The notes beneath the pieces are model-generated. The model did no database searches. It was not told the DNA's origin and was given only the letters and a program-made list of their open reading frames with translations. This document shows, piece after piece, positions 17,791 to 25,200 of a DNA stretch of 35,098 nucleotides (its first letter is position 1; each line of letters starts with the position of its first letter). Source of the stretch: Lentisphaerota bacterium (GTDB lineage: Bacteria > Verrucomicrobiota > Kiritimatiellia > RFP12 > UBA1067); assembly GCA_012838435.1 (NCBI GenBank), contig DUPH01000222.1, positions 1-35,098 of the forward strand, written 5' to 3'. A program made the translations under genes and the position numbers.

Positions 17791-17890
17791 GTGTTGCGCT
17801 GCCGAGTGCGCTACTTCACGGACGGGATGGTGCTTGGGCGGCAAGGCGTTTGTCGACGGGGAGTTCGAACGGAACCGGCGGCTCTTCTGC
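17791..17890 (+). pseudogene. remnant of a second RAYT transposase C-terminus
   Basis: This stretch matches the end of the intact transposase gene at about 18948-19043: both encode CRVRYFTDGM and then KAFVDG/RAFVDG-F-NRRLF. One extra base near 17830 puts the two halves in different frames. It is bounded exactly by repeat copies A and B. It looks like what remains after internal deletion of another transposase copy, or a non-autonomous element made of the gene's tail. Confidence 0.75.
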
Positions 17891-17909
17891 AACTAAGGGA
17901 CAGGTATTT
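17891..17909 (+). repeat. RAYT-associated repeat, copy B
   Basis: AACTAAGGGACAGGTATTT followed by AGT. ACTAA and TTAGT can pair as a 5-bp stem around GGGACAGGTAT. Confidence 0.85.
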
Positions 17910-18138
17910 AGTAGAAATGAGGCTTGTAGCTCAGATGCGGAAGGTGGTAAAGTGTACGGTGTTCTGTGCTCGGGGCAGCGCCGAGGTGCTTCTGGGAATG
18001 GAAGCGTGTTTTTTTGACGGTGCTTTTCGGACGTTTTTGTCTGAGAGAGCTTTTTGGGGGGTGCGCGGCCGGACGGGCAGGGCGAGGCTCCGATGGGAGC
18101 GGATGTGGGTATGGGGTTCGAACGGGAAGGAGGAAGGC

Positions 18139-19149
18139 ATGCGGCAGGCGAGGGTGAAGGCTGAGGGTACGGGGTATTACCACGTGGTGAGCCGGATCGT
18201 GGATCGGGCGTTCAAGATGGATGATGTGGAGAAAGAGATTTTCCGCGGGATCATGCGGCGCGCGGAGGCGTTCTGCGGGGTGCGGGTACTAACCTATGCA
18301 GTGATGTCGAACCACTTCCACCTGCTGGTCGAGGTGGGTGAGCGGACTGAGGTGGACGAGGCTGAACTGGTACGGCGCATGACGCTGCTCTACGGCAAGA
18401 AGCATGTCGCGGGCGTCCAGCGGCAGTGGGCGGAGTGGCGGCGGATGGGGCTGGCGCACTTGGTCGAGGAGCAGCAGGAGCGGCTGCGGGCGCGGATGTA
18501 CGACCTGAGCGCGTTCGTGAAGACGCTCAAGCAACGCTACAGCATGTCCTACAACGGCCGCCACGGGCGCAAAGGGACGCTTTGGGAAGACCGCTTCAAA
18601 AGCGTGCTGATCGAGGGCGCCATGGGGGCGCTGGCGGCGGTGGCGGCGTATATCGACCTGAACCCGGTGCGCGCGGGGATTGTCGTGGATCCCAAGGATT
18701 ACCGCTGGGGCGGCTACGGCGAGGCATGCGCGGGCGGCAGACTGGCGCGTGAAGGACTGGCGGCGGTCCACGGCGCGGGGGTTGGCGAGTGGCGGCAGGT
18801 TCAGAAGAGTTGCCGTGAGCTGCTCTACGTAGCCGGGGAGGAACGGCGCGCGGTCGAGGAGAGCGGGCAGGTCGTCCGGCCCGGGTTCAGTGCGGCGGAG
18901 GTGGCGCACGTGCTCGATGAGGGCGGGAGGCTGACGCTCCCGCAGGTGCTGCACTGCCGGGTACGCTACTTCACGGACGGGATGGCATTGGGCAGCAGGG
19001 CGTTTGTCGACGGGGTGTTCGAACAGAACCGGCGGCTCTTCGGCCCGAAGCGCAAGGACGGCGCGCGCAGGATGCGTTTCGCCGAATGGGGCGAGTTGCG
19101 GACGGCACGCGCGCTCCGCATCGCGCCGGTTCAGCTTCCTTGCGCATAG
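18139..19149 (+). CDS. REP-associated tyrosine transposase (RAYT, Y1/HUH type)
   Basis: A 336-residue single-strand DNA transposase of the TnpA_REP (Y1_Tnp) family. The ATG at 18139 follows AAGGAGG at 5 nt spacing, a strong ribosome site; the open frame starting at 17791 is an artefact that reads through the remnant. The N-terminus GTGYYHVVSRIVDRAF and the HUH motif in MSNHFHLLVE (His59, His61) are typical. The catalytic Tyr is probably Tyr134 or Tyr138 in YSMSYNGRHGRKGTLWEDRFKS, which also carries the family signature. The C-terminal helix-turn-helix-like part ends CRVRYFTDGMALGSRAFV. Such domesticated transposases maintain palindromic REP repeats at other sites. Copies of a short repeat flank this gene on both sides. 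Confidence 0.93.
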   Translation: MRQARVKAEGTGYYHVVSRIVDRAFKMDDVEKEIFRGIMRRAEAFCGVRVLTYAVMSNHFHLLVEVGERTEVDEAELVRRMTLLYGKKHVAGVQRQWAEWRRMGLAHLVEEQQERLRARMYDLSAFVKTLKQRYSMSYNGRHGRKGTLWEDRFKSVLIEGAMGALAAVAAYIDLNPVRAGIVVDPKDYRWGGYGEACAGGRLAREGLAAVHGAGVGEWRQVQKSCRELLYVAGEERRAVEESGQVVRPGFSAAEVAHVLDEGGRLTLPQVLHCRVRYFTDGMALGSRAFVDGVFEQNRRLFGPKRKDGARRMRFAEWGELRTARALRIAPVQLPCA

Positions 19150-19186
19150 TAGCAGTGGCGGTGCGGCAGACCACAACCGGAACCAC

Positions 19187-19209
19187 GACTAAGGGGCAGG
19201 TATTTAGTC
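19187..19209 (+). repeat. RAYT-associated repeat, copy C, with 6-bp stem
   Basis: GACTAA-GGGGCAGGTAT-TTAGTC. The outer 6 bases pair perfectly around an 11-nt loop. It differs from the consensus by GGGGC for GGGAC. It lies 37 nt after the transposase stop and supplies the stop codon of the PIN-toxin remnant on the other strand. Confidence 0.85.
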
Positions 19210-19390
19210 GCTCAAACGCAGTGGATCGACAAGGGAGAGCCCTTTGAAGTGTATGCGGTAGAATCCGCGATCACGCGTCAACAAACGGTCTGCGCACTCG
19301 GCCGCATGAGCCGCGACCAAAAAATCGGCGATCACTCGATCACTGCGCGGCGTCTTGTTACAGCACATTCGTGTCGACAGCGGTGATCAC
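19204..19390 (-). pseudogene. VapC-like PIN toxin with internal deletion
   Basis: A GTG at 19390 overlaps the antitoxin stop as GTGA and starts VITAVDTNVL, the PIN-domain N-terminus with its first catalytic Asp, but a TAA follows at once. In another frame the sequence continues TPRSDRVIADFLVAAHAAE and then CADRLLTRDRGFYRIHF, ending SLVDPLRLSD, a PIN-domain C-terminus. About half of a usual VapC (near 130 residues) is missing from the middle and the frame is lost. The toxin is therefore most likely dead. Its last codons run into repeat copy C, which provides the TAA. Confidence 0.8.
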
Positions 19391-19611
19391 GGTGCGCCTC
19401 GCAGTTCAGCCACCCATTCATCCGTACGCCTGTCCGCCCCCAGACATCCCGTGACATCGGCCACGGGATCATTCGGCACGACTTTCACAGCCGTCAGAAC
19501 GCCATTTTTCACACTGAACGCCAACACGGTCGCCGGCTTGATACCCAAACGGTCACGCAAGGCCTTGGGAATCGTCACTTGCCCTCGTTCAGCAACGGTC
19601 GCAGTCAACAC
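19387..19611 (-). CDS. AbrB/MazE-type antitoxin (VapB-like)
   Basis: A 74-residue swapped-hairpin DNA-binding protein. TVAERGQVTIPKALRDRLGI is the canonical SpoVT/AbrB motif. The GTG at 19611 follows GGAGGTGA at 4 nt, a strong ribosome site; TTG at 19608 is an alternative. The stop overlaps the GTG of the PIN toxin remnant, the usual coupling of antitoxin and toxin. Since the toxin is deleted internally, this gene is an orphan antitoxin, kept perhaps as a regulator or not yet lost. Two direct repeats in its promoter are a plausible autoregulatory operator. Confidence 0.88.
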   Translation of the reverse strand: MLTATVAERGQVTIPKALRDRLGIKPATVLAFSVKNGVLTAVKVVPNDPVADVTGCLGADRRTDEWVAELRGAP

Positions 19612-19622
19612 ACTTCACCTCC

Positions 19623-19665
19623 AAAAGTATGGAAGCATGATCGAAAAGTATGGAATGGGTGTCAA
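19623..19665 (-). promoter_or_regulatory. antitoxin promoter with direct-repeat operator
   Basis: TTGACA (complement of 19660-19665) and GATCAT (complement of 19637-19642) are 17 nt apart. Two identical 12-bp direct repeats AAAAGTATGGAA (plus strand 19623-19634 and 19644-19655) have a 21-bp period, two helical turns, and lie in the -35/-10 spacer and over the predicted start of transcription. This fits autorepression by the AbrB-type protein. Confidence 0.6.
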
Positions 19666-19723
19666 CAAACATTTCCCACAAAAACTAACGGACAACCAAC
19701 TGAACTAACTACTAACTAAGGGA

Positions 19724-19887
19724 CAGGTATTTTAAAAACTCCGGAGGGTAGGCGGTGTTTGGTGAGGAGCAACGTTGGGTGAGAGAATCATATGAGCAGA
19801 GGATCAGAGATAAAAGCGTTTGAATCGAACCTTAAAACCGGTGATCGGAAACACAACCTTTTGGTTCAAAATACCTGTCCCTTAGTT
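19724..19887. mobile_element. MITE-like unit bounded by inverted repeat copies D and E
   Basis: AACTAAGGGACAGGTATTTT (19724-19743) and its exact reverse complement (19868-19887) face each other across 124 nt of non-coding sequence. This is a REP-doublet or miniature element organisation, which the nearby RAYT could act on in trans (inference). Confidence 0.6.
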
Positions 19888-19902
19888 GTCTACGAAGGTT
19901 GA

Positions 19903-19930
19903 CTCGCGACCCGCGACTTGCGACTTGCGG
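19903..19930 (+). repeat. heptamer tandem repeat CYYGCGR x4
   Basis: Units CTCGCGA, CCCGCGA, CTTGCGA and CTTGCGG follow directly on each other. It resembles short tandemly repeated heptamers (STRR) known in cyanobacteria and other bacteria. It starts 15 nt after repeat copy E. Confidence 0.7.
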
Positions 19931-20130
19931 CCAGCCCTGCCCCCAAAAAAATCTGTTGGTAATGTGGGTGGCGTTCTGGGTAGAAAGTTAGAAAGTTTTG
20001 GGTTGACTTTTACCCCCCCCCCGCACAATGCGTGCCAACCATGGGAGCCGGTGAGTTGCCGGTTTACCCTGTGGGATGGTAGTGATTTCACTACTGTGAG
20101 AACATGTCATTGTCATAGAAAGGGCACACT

Positions 20131-20322
20131 ATGAAGGAATCCATTCATTACGCAATTGCAAGTCTTGCGGGCGCGGTAATCGTTGCTTTGACCATTAAGC
20201 AAAATTTGAGTGAAGTTGAAGGAATGAACTTATATCGCTTCGATGATGGCGGGTTCGGCATTATATTGACGGCTGTTGGCGTTTACTTGATTTCAAAACT
20301 GTTGCTCATAAAAAAACAGTAA
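20131..20322 (+). CDS. small predicted membrane protein
   Basis: A 63-residue protein of unknown family. Two hydrophobic segments (about residues 7-22 and 43-58) are joined by a polar loop, and it ends in KKQ; two transmembrane helices are likely. AAGG lies 8 nt before the ATG. Its codons are poorer in G+C than those of the core genes, which fits the surrounding accessory patch. No partner or function can be inferred. Confidence 0.55.
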   Translation: MKESIHYAIASLAGAVIVALTIKQNLSEVEGMNLYRFDDGGFGIILTAVGVYLISKLLLIKKQ

Positions 20323-20399
20323 TTCACTTATTAAATGGCGTTGGCAATATCGGTCGCACAACGCTTCGTGTCTTAGCGTCGACCGGAGAAAGGATCAAC

Positions 20400-20564
20400 A
20401 TGAACAAGCGACAATGAGCGGAAGAAGTCGTGTCGGCAATCCGAACGCGACTGAATGGTATGCACCATGCGTGCGTAACAGATCAAACGCATTATCTTAT
20501 CCACTGTCGGAGCCGTAAACCGCACGGTCCGATACTAAAAAACGCAGAAGCGGTTGGGAGATGA
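20400..20564 (+). pseudogene. small ORF interrupted by an in-frame TGA
   Basis: A good ribosome site (AAAGGA, 5 nt spacing) precedes ATG at 20400. The frame reads MNKRQ, then TGA (20415-20417), then a protein-like continuation of 48 residues starting AEEVVSAIRTRLNGMHHACV and ending NAEAVGR at TGA 20562-20564. The end lies 3 nt before the ATG of the next gene and includes its Shine-Dalgarno, as in an operon. It is either a pseudogene by one point mutation or not a gene. I do not recognise the family. Confidence 0.35.
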
Positions 20565-20567
20565 GTG

Positions 20568-21062
20568 ATGAACGGAATCAGATCTTTGTTGCTGGTACTA
20601 ACAAGTGCATTGGTTCTCACAGGTTGTTCGGGAAAACCTTCGGAGATCGATGCGAAGAAGATACTCGAATCGAAGATTCAGTCACAGTCAAAGGGCTTGA
20701 TCAAGTTGACCGCGTTTCAGAAGACAAACGGGGCAATGAAGAAGGTGCCGATGACCGGGGAGAAATTCTACGAGATGGATTTCACGTACGAAATCACCTT
20801 CACAGATGATTGTATGTGGGACCGCCGAGCAATGGCTGTGTTCGGAGGCTCCGGAGGTCGGTTTAGCGCGGCCCCTGTCCCCAACGATTCCAAAGTCAAA
20901 GGGGATTACGGCTGGAAGAAGGATGGAAAAATGTTGCCTCCTGAAATAGCAGAAGGAATTGCAAATGCGCACGGCTTTTCCGAGGCTGGATATAAAGGAA
21001 AAACACTTGGATTCAACTCATCTGTGTCGCTGTCGAAAACAGAGAAAGGCTGGGCCGAGTAA
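20568..21062 (+). CDS. small lipoprotein of unknown function
   Basis: A 164-residue protein. MNGIRSLLLVLTSALVLTGC is a typical lipoprotein signal with Cys at residue 20. GGGAG lies 7 nt before ATG 20568; a GTG one codon earlier is also possible. The mature part contains charged and aromatic stretches (EKFYEMDFTYEITFTDDCMW, about 60-80) with no motif I can assign. Its stop TAA overlaps the next start as TAATG, so the two are probably translationally coupled. Weak ORF remains just upstream suggest a formerly longer operon. Confidence 0.7.
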   Translation: MNGIRSLLLVLTSALVLTGCSGKPSEIDAKKILESKIQSQSKGLIKLTAFQKTNGAMKKVPMTGEKFYEMDFTYEITFTDDCMWDRRAMAVFGGSGGRFSAAPVPNDSKVKGDYGWKKDGKMLPPEIAEGIANAHGFSEAGYKGKTLGFNSSVSLSKTEKGWAE

Positions 21063-21394
21063 TGACTCAGTATTGGATCGCCCACGCCAAGGTGGACAAC
21101 CGGCCTGTTCATGAATTGTGCCGCAAACATGGAATCTGGTTTGCGAATGCGGAAACGACTCAAGGTCGTCTCGAACAGATCAAAAAGGGCGATGGTATCG
21201 CACTCAAGACTGGCGGGCGTATCATTGCCACAGGGATCGTTGTAGATACCACAAGTCTGAAACCATATCGGTTGGTTTTTGTGGAATGGACGTCTTGTGA
21301 CAAGAAGGCACCAAGAGGTCTCCGCGAAACGCTGTACGGTCCATATGCCGAATCAAACGAATACGTCAAAGCCATATGGGGAAGCAAGGCGTAG
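21062..21394 (+). CDS. small protein resembling EVE/PUA-like domains
   Basis: A 110-residue cytoplasmic protein. The pattern MTQYWIAHAK, followed by IKKGDGIALKTG and RIIATGIVVD, resembles the start of EVE/PUA-like domains, which bind modified nucleotides and often sit next to or in restriction and defence proteins. The match is by eye only. The ATG overlaps the stop of the lipoprotein gene by one base. An 8-bp inverted repeat (GCCGGGTG / CACCCGGC, 21408-21431) follows the stop but lacks a T-run. Confidence 0.55.
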   Translation: MTQYWIAHAKVDNRPVHELCRKHGIWFANAETTQGRLEQIKKGDGIALKTGGRIIATGIVVDTTSLKPYRLVFVEWTSCDKKAPRGLRETLYGPYAESNEYVKAIWGSKA

Positions 21395-21407
21395 AATTGG
21401 AATAAGC

Positions 21408-21431
21408 GCCGGGTGCGCTGCCCCACCCGGC
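21408..21431 (+). terminator. hairpin after the EVE-like gene
   Basis: GCCGGGTG and CACCCGGC form an 8-bp stem with an 8-nt loop 13 nt after the stop codon. No T-run follows, so a terminator function is uncertain. Confidence 0.3.
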
Positions 21432-21463
21432 AAGGCCGGTCCAGTCCCAGTGCCCTGCGGGAC

Positions 21464-21483
21464 AACTAAGGGACAGGTAATTT
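21464..21483 (+). repeat. RAYT-associated repeat, copy F
   Basis: AACTAAGGGACAGGTAATTT, preceded by GAC as in the (reverse) copies E and G. One extra A lies in the GTA-ATTT part. It falls between two convergent gene groups. Confidence 0.8.
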
Positions 21484-21583
21484 GGGGACACGCCGCCTCG
21501 CCACCACACTTGTGCTTCCAAAGCGGCGGCGCGCGGAATACCGCTCGCCGCCGCACTGTCACCAACTGACTGCGGTTATGCGT

Positions 21584-21874
21584 TTATTCGTGAAGGGCGG
21601 ATAGTACGGCTTGCGGATTCTTTGCGGCCACAGTGAGGAGTGCCCGCGCGGGACCTTCCGGCTCTCGCCGCCCCTGCTCCCAGTTCTGAAGGGTGCCAAC
21701 GCTCACACCGATCATGCGCGAGAACACCTCTTGAGTGACGTTCAGCGACCGCCGCACCTTCTTGATGTCGGGTGGCGAAAACTCAAAGCGGCGGCTTGCA
21801 GGCTTTTCGCCCTTCTTGATGCTTCCCGCCTCTTTGACACTAGCGAGCAACTCGTTAAAATCATTTTTCTTCAT
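21584..21874 (-). CDS. higA: XRE-family antitoxin (HigA-like)
   Basis: A 96-residue helix-turn-helix protein. IKKVRRSLNVTQEVFSRMIG and VSVGTLQNWEQGRREPEGPA form the HTH_XRE domain in its C-terminal half, typical of antitoxins partnered with RelE/HigB toxins. AGGAG lies 7 nt before the ATG, inside the toxin gene, and the start overlaps the toxin's end by 14 nt. Gene order is toxin first, as in higBA. It is expected to neutralise the toxin and repress the operon at the palindrome over the promoter. It appears intact. Confidence 0.88.
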   Translation of the reverse strand: MKKNDFNELLASVKEAGSIKKGEKPASRRFEFSPPDIKKVRRSLNVTQEVFSRMIGVSVGTLQNWEQGRREPEGPARALLTVAAKNPQAVLSALHE

Positions 21875-22184
21875 GAAGCCACTCCTCGACGACCGCTTTA
21901 AGCTGTCGTACCTGGTTCGTTGTTAAGTCTTCTGTCTCATTCTTACGGTATGGAAACAGCATGAATAGCGTTTCTGGAACCCACCAGTAGTAAATGATGC
22001 GCGTCCCACCGCGTTTACCTCTTCCTGAACTTGACCAGCGTAATTTTCTCAGGCCTCCGCCGCCCGGAATAACACTTCCTGCACAGGGGTTCCCGACAAG
22101 AAACATCTGCAACGCCCGATATTCCTCGTCGGACATGCAGCTTCCGATACGGCGAGTGAACACGCTGGTCTCCACAATTACCAT
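21861..22184 (-). CDS. higB: RelE/HigB-family toxin
   Basis: A 107-residue predicted mRNA interferase. MVIVETSVFTRRI, then GGGGLRKLRWSSSGRGKRGG and TRIIYYWWVPETLFMLFPYRKNETEDL are typical of the RelE-like family (phage-derived Gp49/HigB group), with Lys and Arg residues that would contact mRNA and a YRKNE end. I take the ATG at 22184; the ATG at 22202 lies between the -35 and -10 elements, inside the operator palindrome, so it cannot be on the mRNA from that promoter. The predicted transcription start coincides with the A of this ATG. The gene overlaps the antitoxin by 14 nt. Confidence 0.87.
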   Translation of the reverse strand: MVIVETSVFTRRIGSCMSDEEYRALQMFLVGNPCAGSVIPGGGGLRKLRWSSSGRGKRGGTRIIYYWWVPETLFMLFPYRKNETEDLTTNQVRQLKAVVEEWLHEEK

Positions 22185-22190
22185 GCGAAA

Positions 22191-22219
22191 AGTGTACGCC
22201 ATTGGCGTAGTGTTGTCAA
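22191..22219 (-). promoter_or_regulatory. higBA promoter with palindromic operator
   Basis: TTGACA (complement of 22214-22219) and TACACT (complement of 22191-22196) are exactly 17 nt apart. TACGCCA-T-TGGCGTA (22195-22209) is a perfect 7-bp inverted repeat across the spacer, a good site for the XRE antitoxin. Counting from the -10 places +1 at 22184, the first base of the toxin ATG. Confidence 0.72.
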
Positions 22220-22285
22220 CGGGGACATCACCGTCTCAAAAAACCTCACTCCGGAATCGCATAGCCTTCCGCTGCGTGTTCGGCT

Positions 22286-25200
22286 ATGCTGTACACCACT
22301 ATGCAACAGACTCCATCAGCCGACACGCCTCATTTGAAATGGGCCGGAGATCTCTTTGAAGTGACACTGCGGCTCGACCGGCCCCGGCCGGGACGCGCCG
22401 TCTTCCGCACCAACCTCGGCATGGCGCGCGTGCGACGCCGCGAGTTGATCGCCAGCACTGAATCGGGCGAGCCGGTGCTGGCACGCGACTGGCACGATAT
22501 CCCGATGCGCGAGGAAGCGCCGGGCGTGTTCCGCGTGCGTGTGCCGTTGACCGAAGTCGGCATCTTTGAGGGCAAGGCCTGTTTCTTTGCCGAGGGTTCG
22601 TCGGTGCCGGAGTGGCCGGCGGGCGACAACCTGCGCATCAAGGTCGGCCCCGCCCACACCGCCTGCGCCAATACCATGTACACCGCCTTCGTGCGCCAGT
22701 TCGGCGCGGCACGGCATCGCAACCCGAGCACGCCGGAACTCAGGGAACACGAGGCCGCGCTCGACCGGCAAGGCTACACCGTCATCCCGCCATCGGGAAC
22801 GTTCCGCGATCTTATCCGCCAGCTCGACACCATCATGGGGCGCCAGCGTTTCCGCATCCTGCAGCTTCTGCCGGTGCATCCGGTGCCGACCACCTACGCG
22901 CGCATGGGCCGCTACGGGTCGGCCTTCGCGGCGCTCGATTTCTTTTCGGTCGATCCCGCGCTGGCGGAGTTCGATACGTACGCCACGCCGCTCGATCAAT
23001 TCCGCGAGCTGATCGATGCCGTACACAGTCGCGGCGGCAGTCTCTTTATGGATCTGCCCGCCAACCACACCGGCTGGGCCGCGACGCTCCATACCCACCA
23101 CCCGGACTGGTTCCGGCGTAGACCCGACGGCGAGTTCATCTCGCCGGGCGCGTGGGGCGTGACCTGGGCCGACTTGGTGGAGTTGGATTACAGCGACCCA
23201 CGATTGCGCGCCTACATGGCCAAGGTGTTTCTCTTCTGGTGCAGCCAAGGCGTGGACGGTTTCCGCTGCGATGCCGGCTACATGATCCCGGTCGAGACTT
23301 GGACCTATATCGTGGCCCGTGTGCGCAAAGAGTTCCCCGACACCATCTTCATGCTGGAAGGGCTGGGCGGCAAGGTCGAGGTGACCGAAGAGTTGCTCAC
23401 CGTAGCCAATCTGGACTGGGCCTACTCCGAATTGTTCCAGACCGAAGATCGCGGCGCATTCGACTGGTACCTGCCGCGCGCGATCCCGCTGGCGGAACGC
23501 TGCGGCCCGCTGATCCACTTCGCCGAGACGCACGACAACAACCGTCTGGCCGCGCGCGGCGAATGTTATGCCCGTATGCGCGTGGCGCTGTCGGCTCTGC
23601 TCTCGCACCAAGGCGCGTTCGGCATCACGGCGGGCGTCGAGTGGTTCGCCACGGAGAAGGTGGACGTACACGGCGCCTCGGCGCTCAACTGGGACGCGCC
23701 GCACAATCAAGTGGCGGAGATCGCGCGCCTGAACGCCCTGCTGGAAACGCATCCGGCCTTCGGCCCCGATACGCGCCTGCGGCCGGTGCAGCGCGGCGAC
23801 GGGCCGTTCTTGGCGGTGCTGCGCGACATCGGCACAGACGCGGCGACCGACGGAAGCGCGTTATTGGTGCTGGTCAATCTCGATTGCGCGCACCCGCAGA
23901 CGGCGCACTGGGACGAGGCGGCCTTTCACGGAACGAAGGCGTGGGATCTCGTCACCGGCGAAGCCTTTGCACTCACGCCCGGCGCGGGTCTCGCGCTTGC
24001 ACCGGGACGCGCCTGCTGCCTGACGCTGTGCGCAGAAGATGTCGCGGCGGTCGACGCCGCAGCGGCGGCGGTCGTCGAACCGGCCGCGCTGTCGCGCCGC
24101 CGGCGGAATCTCATGGCGTTGCGGGTGAAGTTGCACCTCGCGGCGGTAGACAACGGCGACGATGACGAACGCTTTGCCTGCACCTGCGAGCCTGATGAGC
24201 TGGGCGCGGCCATGACGGCTGATCCCGATGCCTTCTGCGCCGACGCGCCGAACCAACTGCCGCGCCGCACGGTGTGGTATTGGCCCGAGGATCAGCGTCG
24301 GCAGGTGATGCTGCCCGAAGGCCATGTGTTGCTGGCGCGGGCCGATACGCCCTTCCGCGCCGAGTTGAAGAGCGGACGGTACACGCAGGCACGCGAGCGC
24401 GCGGTGCGGCTGGACGACAGCACATGGGGCGCGTTCCTGATCGTGCCGCCGTACGACGCGGCGTTGGACGGCACACGCGCCGAACAGCGCTCGCTGGTGA
24501 TGACGGTCTTCACCGACGCAGGCGTGCAACGCGCCGTCTCCGACCTGCTGGTGCTGCCGCCCGCCGGTGCGGCGCGGGCGGTATCGCGTGTCAGCGGCGT
24601 ACGTGTGCGCAATGAGCCGGACTTCTGTACCGTGCTCTCGAACAGCGCAGGCGCGATGGCGCAGGCGCGTGCCGCGTGGGGCGAAGTGCGCAGCCAGTAC
24701 GACTGCCTGCTCGCCGTCAATCCCGATCCGCGGGTGCCGGCCGACAAGATGATTTTCTGGACGCGCTGCCGCACTTGGCTGCGCTATCGCGGCTATTCGC
24801 ATGCAATCGAGGCGGCCTGCCTCGACGCCTTCACGACTGATCCGGCGGGACGCTTCGCCGAGTGGTGCTTCAAGGTGCCGTGCGGCATCGGACGCTGGGT
24901 GCCGCTGCGCTTCCGGCTCGAATTGGAGCCGGGCGTCAACCGCGCGCGGCTGCGCGTGTCGCGACCGGCGGTCGGCGCGTGTGGATTGGATGCGGCGCAG
25001 GCCGGGTTGTTGGAAGCCGACGAACCGGTCAAGGTGATCGTGCGTCCGGACATCGAGTGGCGCAGCTTCCACCACAAGACCAAAGCTTTTATGGGGCCGG
25101 AGCATGAGTGGCCGGCGGCGGTGCATCCCTTGGCGCGCGGATTTACTTTCGAGCCGACCGACGGTATGCGGCTGGGCATCGAAGCCACAGCGGGAGCATT

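Larger units (their letters stand above)
17669..18138. other. 470-nt stretch with repeats, no intact gene
   Basis: This gap between metF and the RAYT transposase holds two copies of the 19-20 nt repeat, a transposase remnant between them, and about 230 nt of G-rich leader before the transposase. A weak inverted repeat (ACTTGG / CCAAGT, 17729-17750) lies upstream of metF. Open frames here are continuations of neighbouring frames, not convincing genes. Confidence 0.6.
19666..20130. other. 465-nt stretch without a gene
   Basis: Between the antitoxin promoter and the first small ORF there is the inverted repeat pair D/E, a heptamer array and a C9-type run near 20013-20021. No credible coding sequence or RNA gene was recognised. 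Confidence 0.6.

Noticed and set aside
16115-17896. 593-codon open frame on the plus strand
   Set aside because: It lies opposite metF and fmt, which have clear family motifs; it is a shadow frame of G+C-rich genes and has no recognisable motif.
17921-18125. tRNA-like strings: GTAGCTCAGATG near 17927 and GGTTCGAA near 18116
   Set aside because: They resemble D- and T-arm consensus but are about 190 nt apart, with no acceptor or anticodon stems between them.
17791-18138. N-terminal extension of the RAYT transposase
   Set aside because: The frame is open by chance through the remnant and leader; a strong ribosome site and the family N-terminus place the start at 18139.
19903-19930. possible CRISPR-like array
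   Set aside because: The units are 7 bp and contiguous, without spacers; it is a simple tandem repeat.
20331-20480. integron attC-like sites between the small ORFs
   Set aside because: No pair of RYYYAAC / GTTRRRY core sites was found, and there is no integrase in the window.
22202-22202. upstream ATG of the HigB toxin
   Set aside because: It lies between the -35 and -10 elements and inside the palindromic operator.
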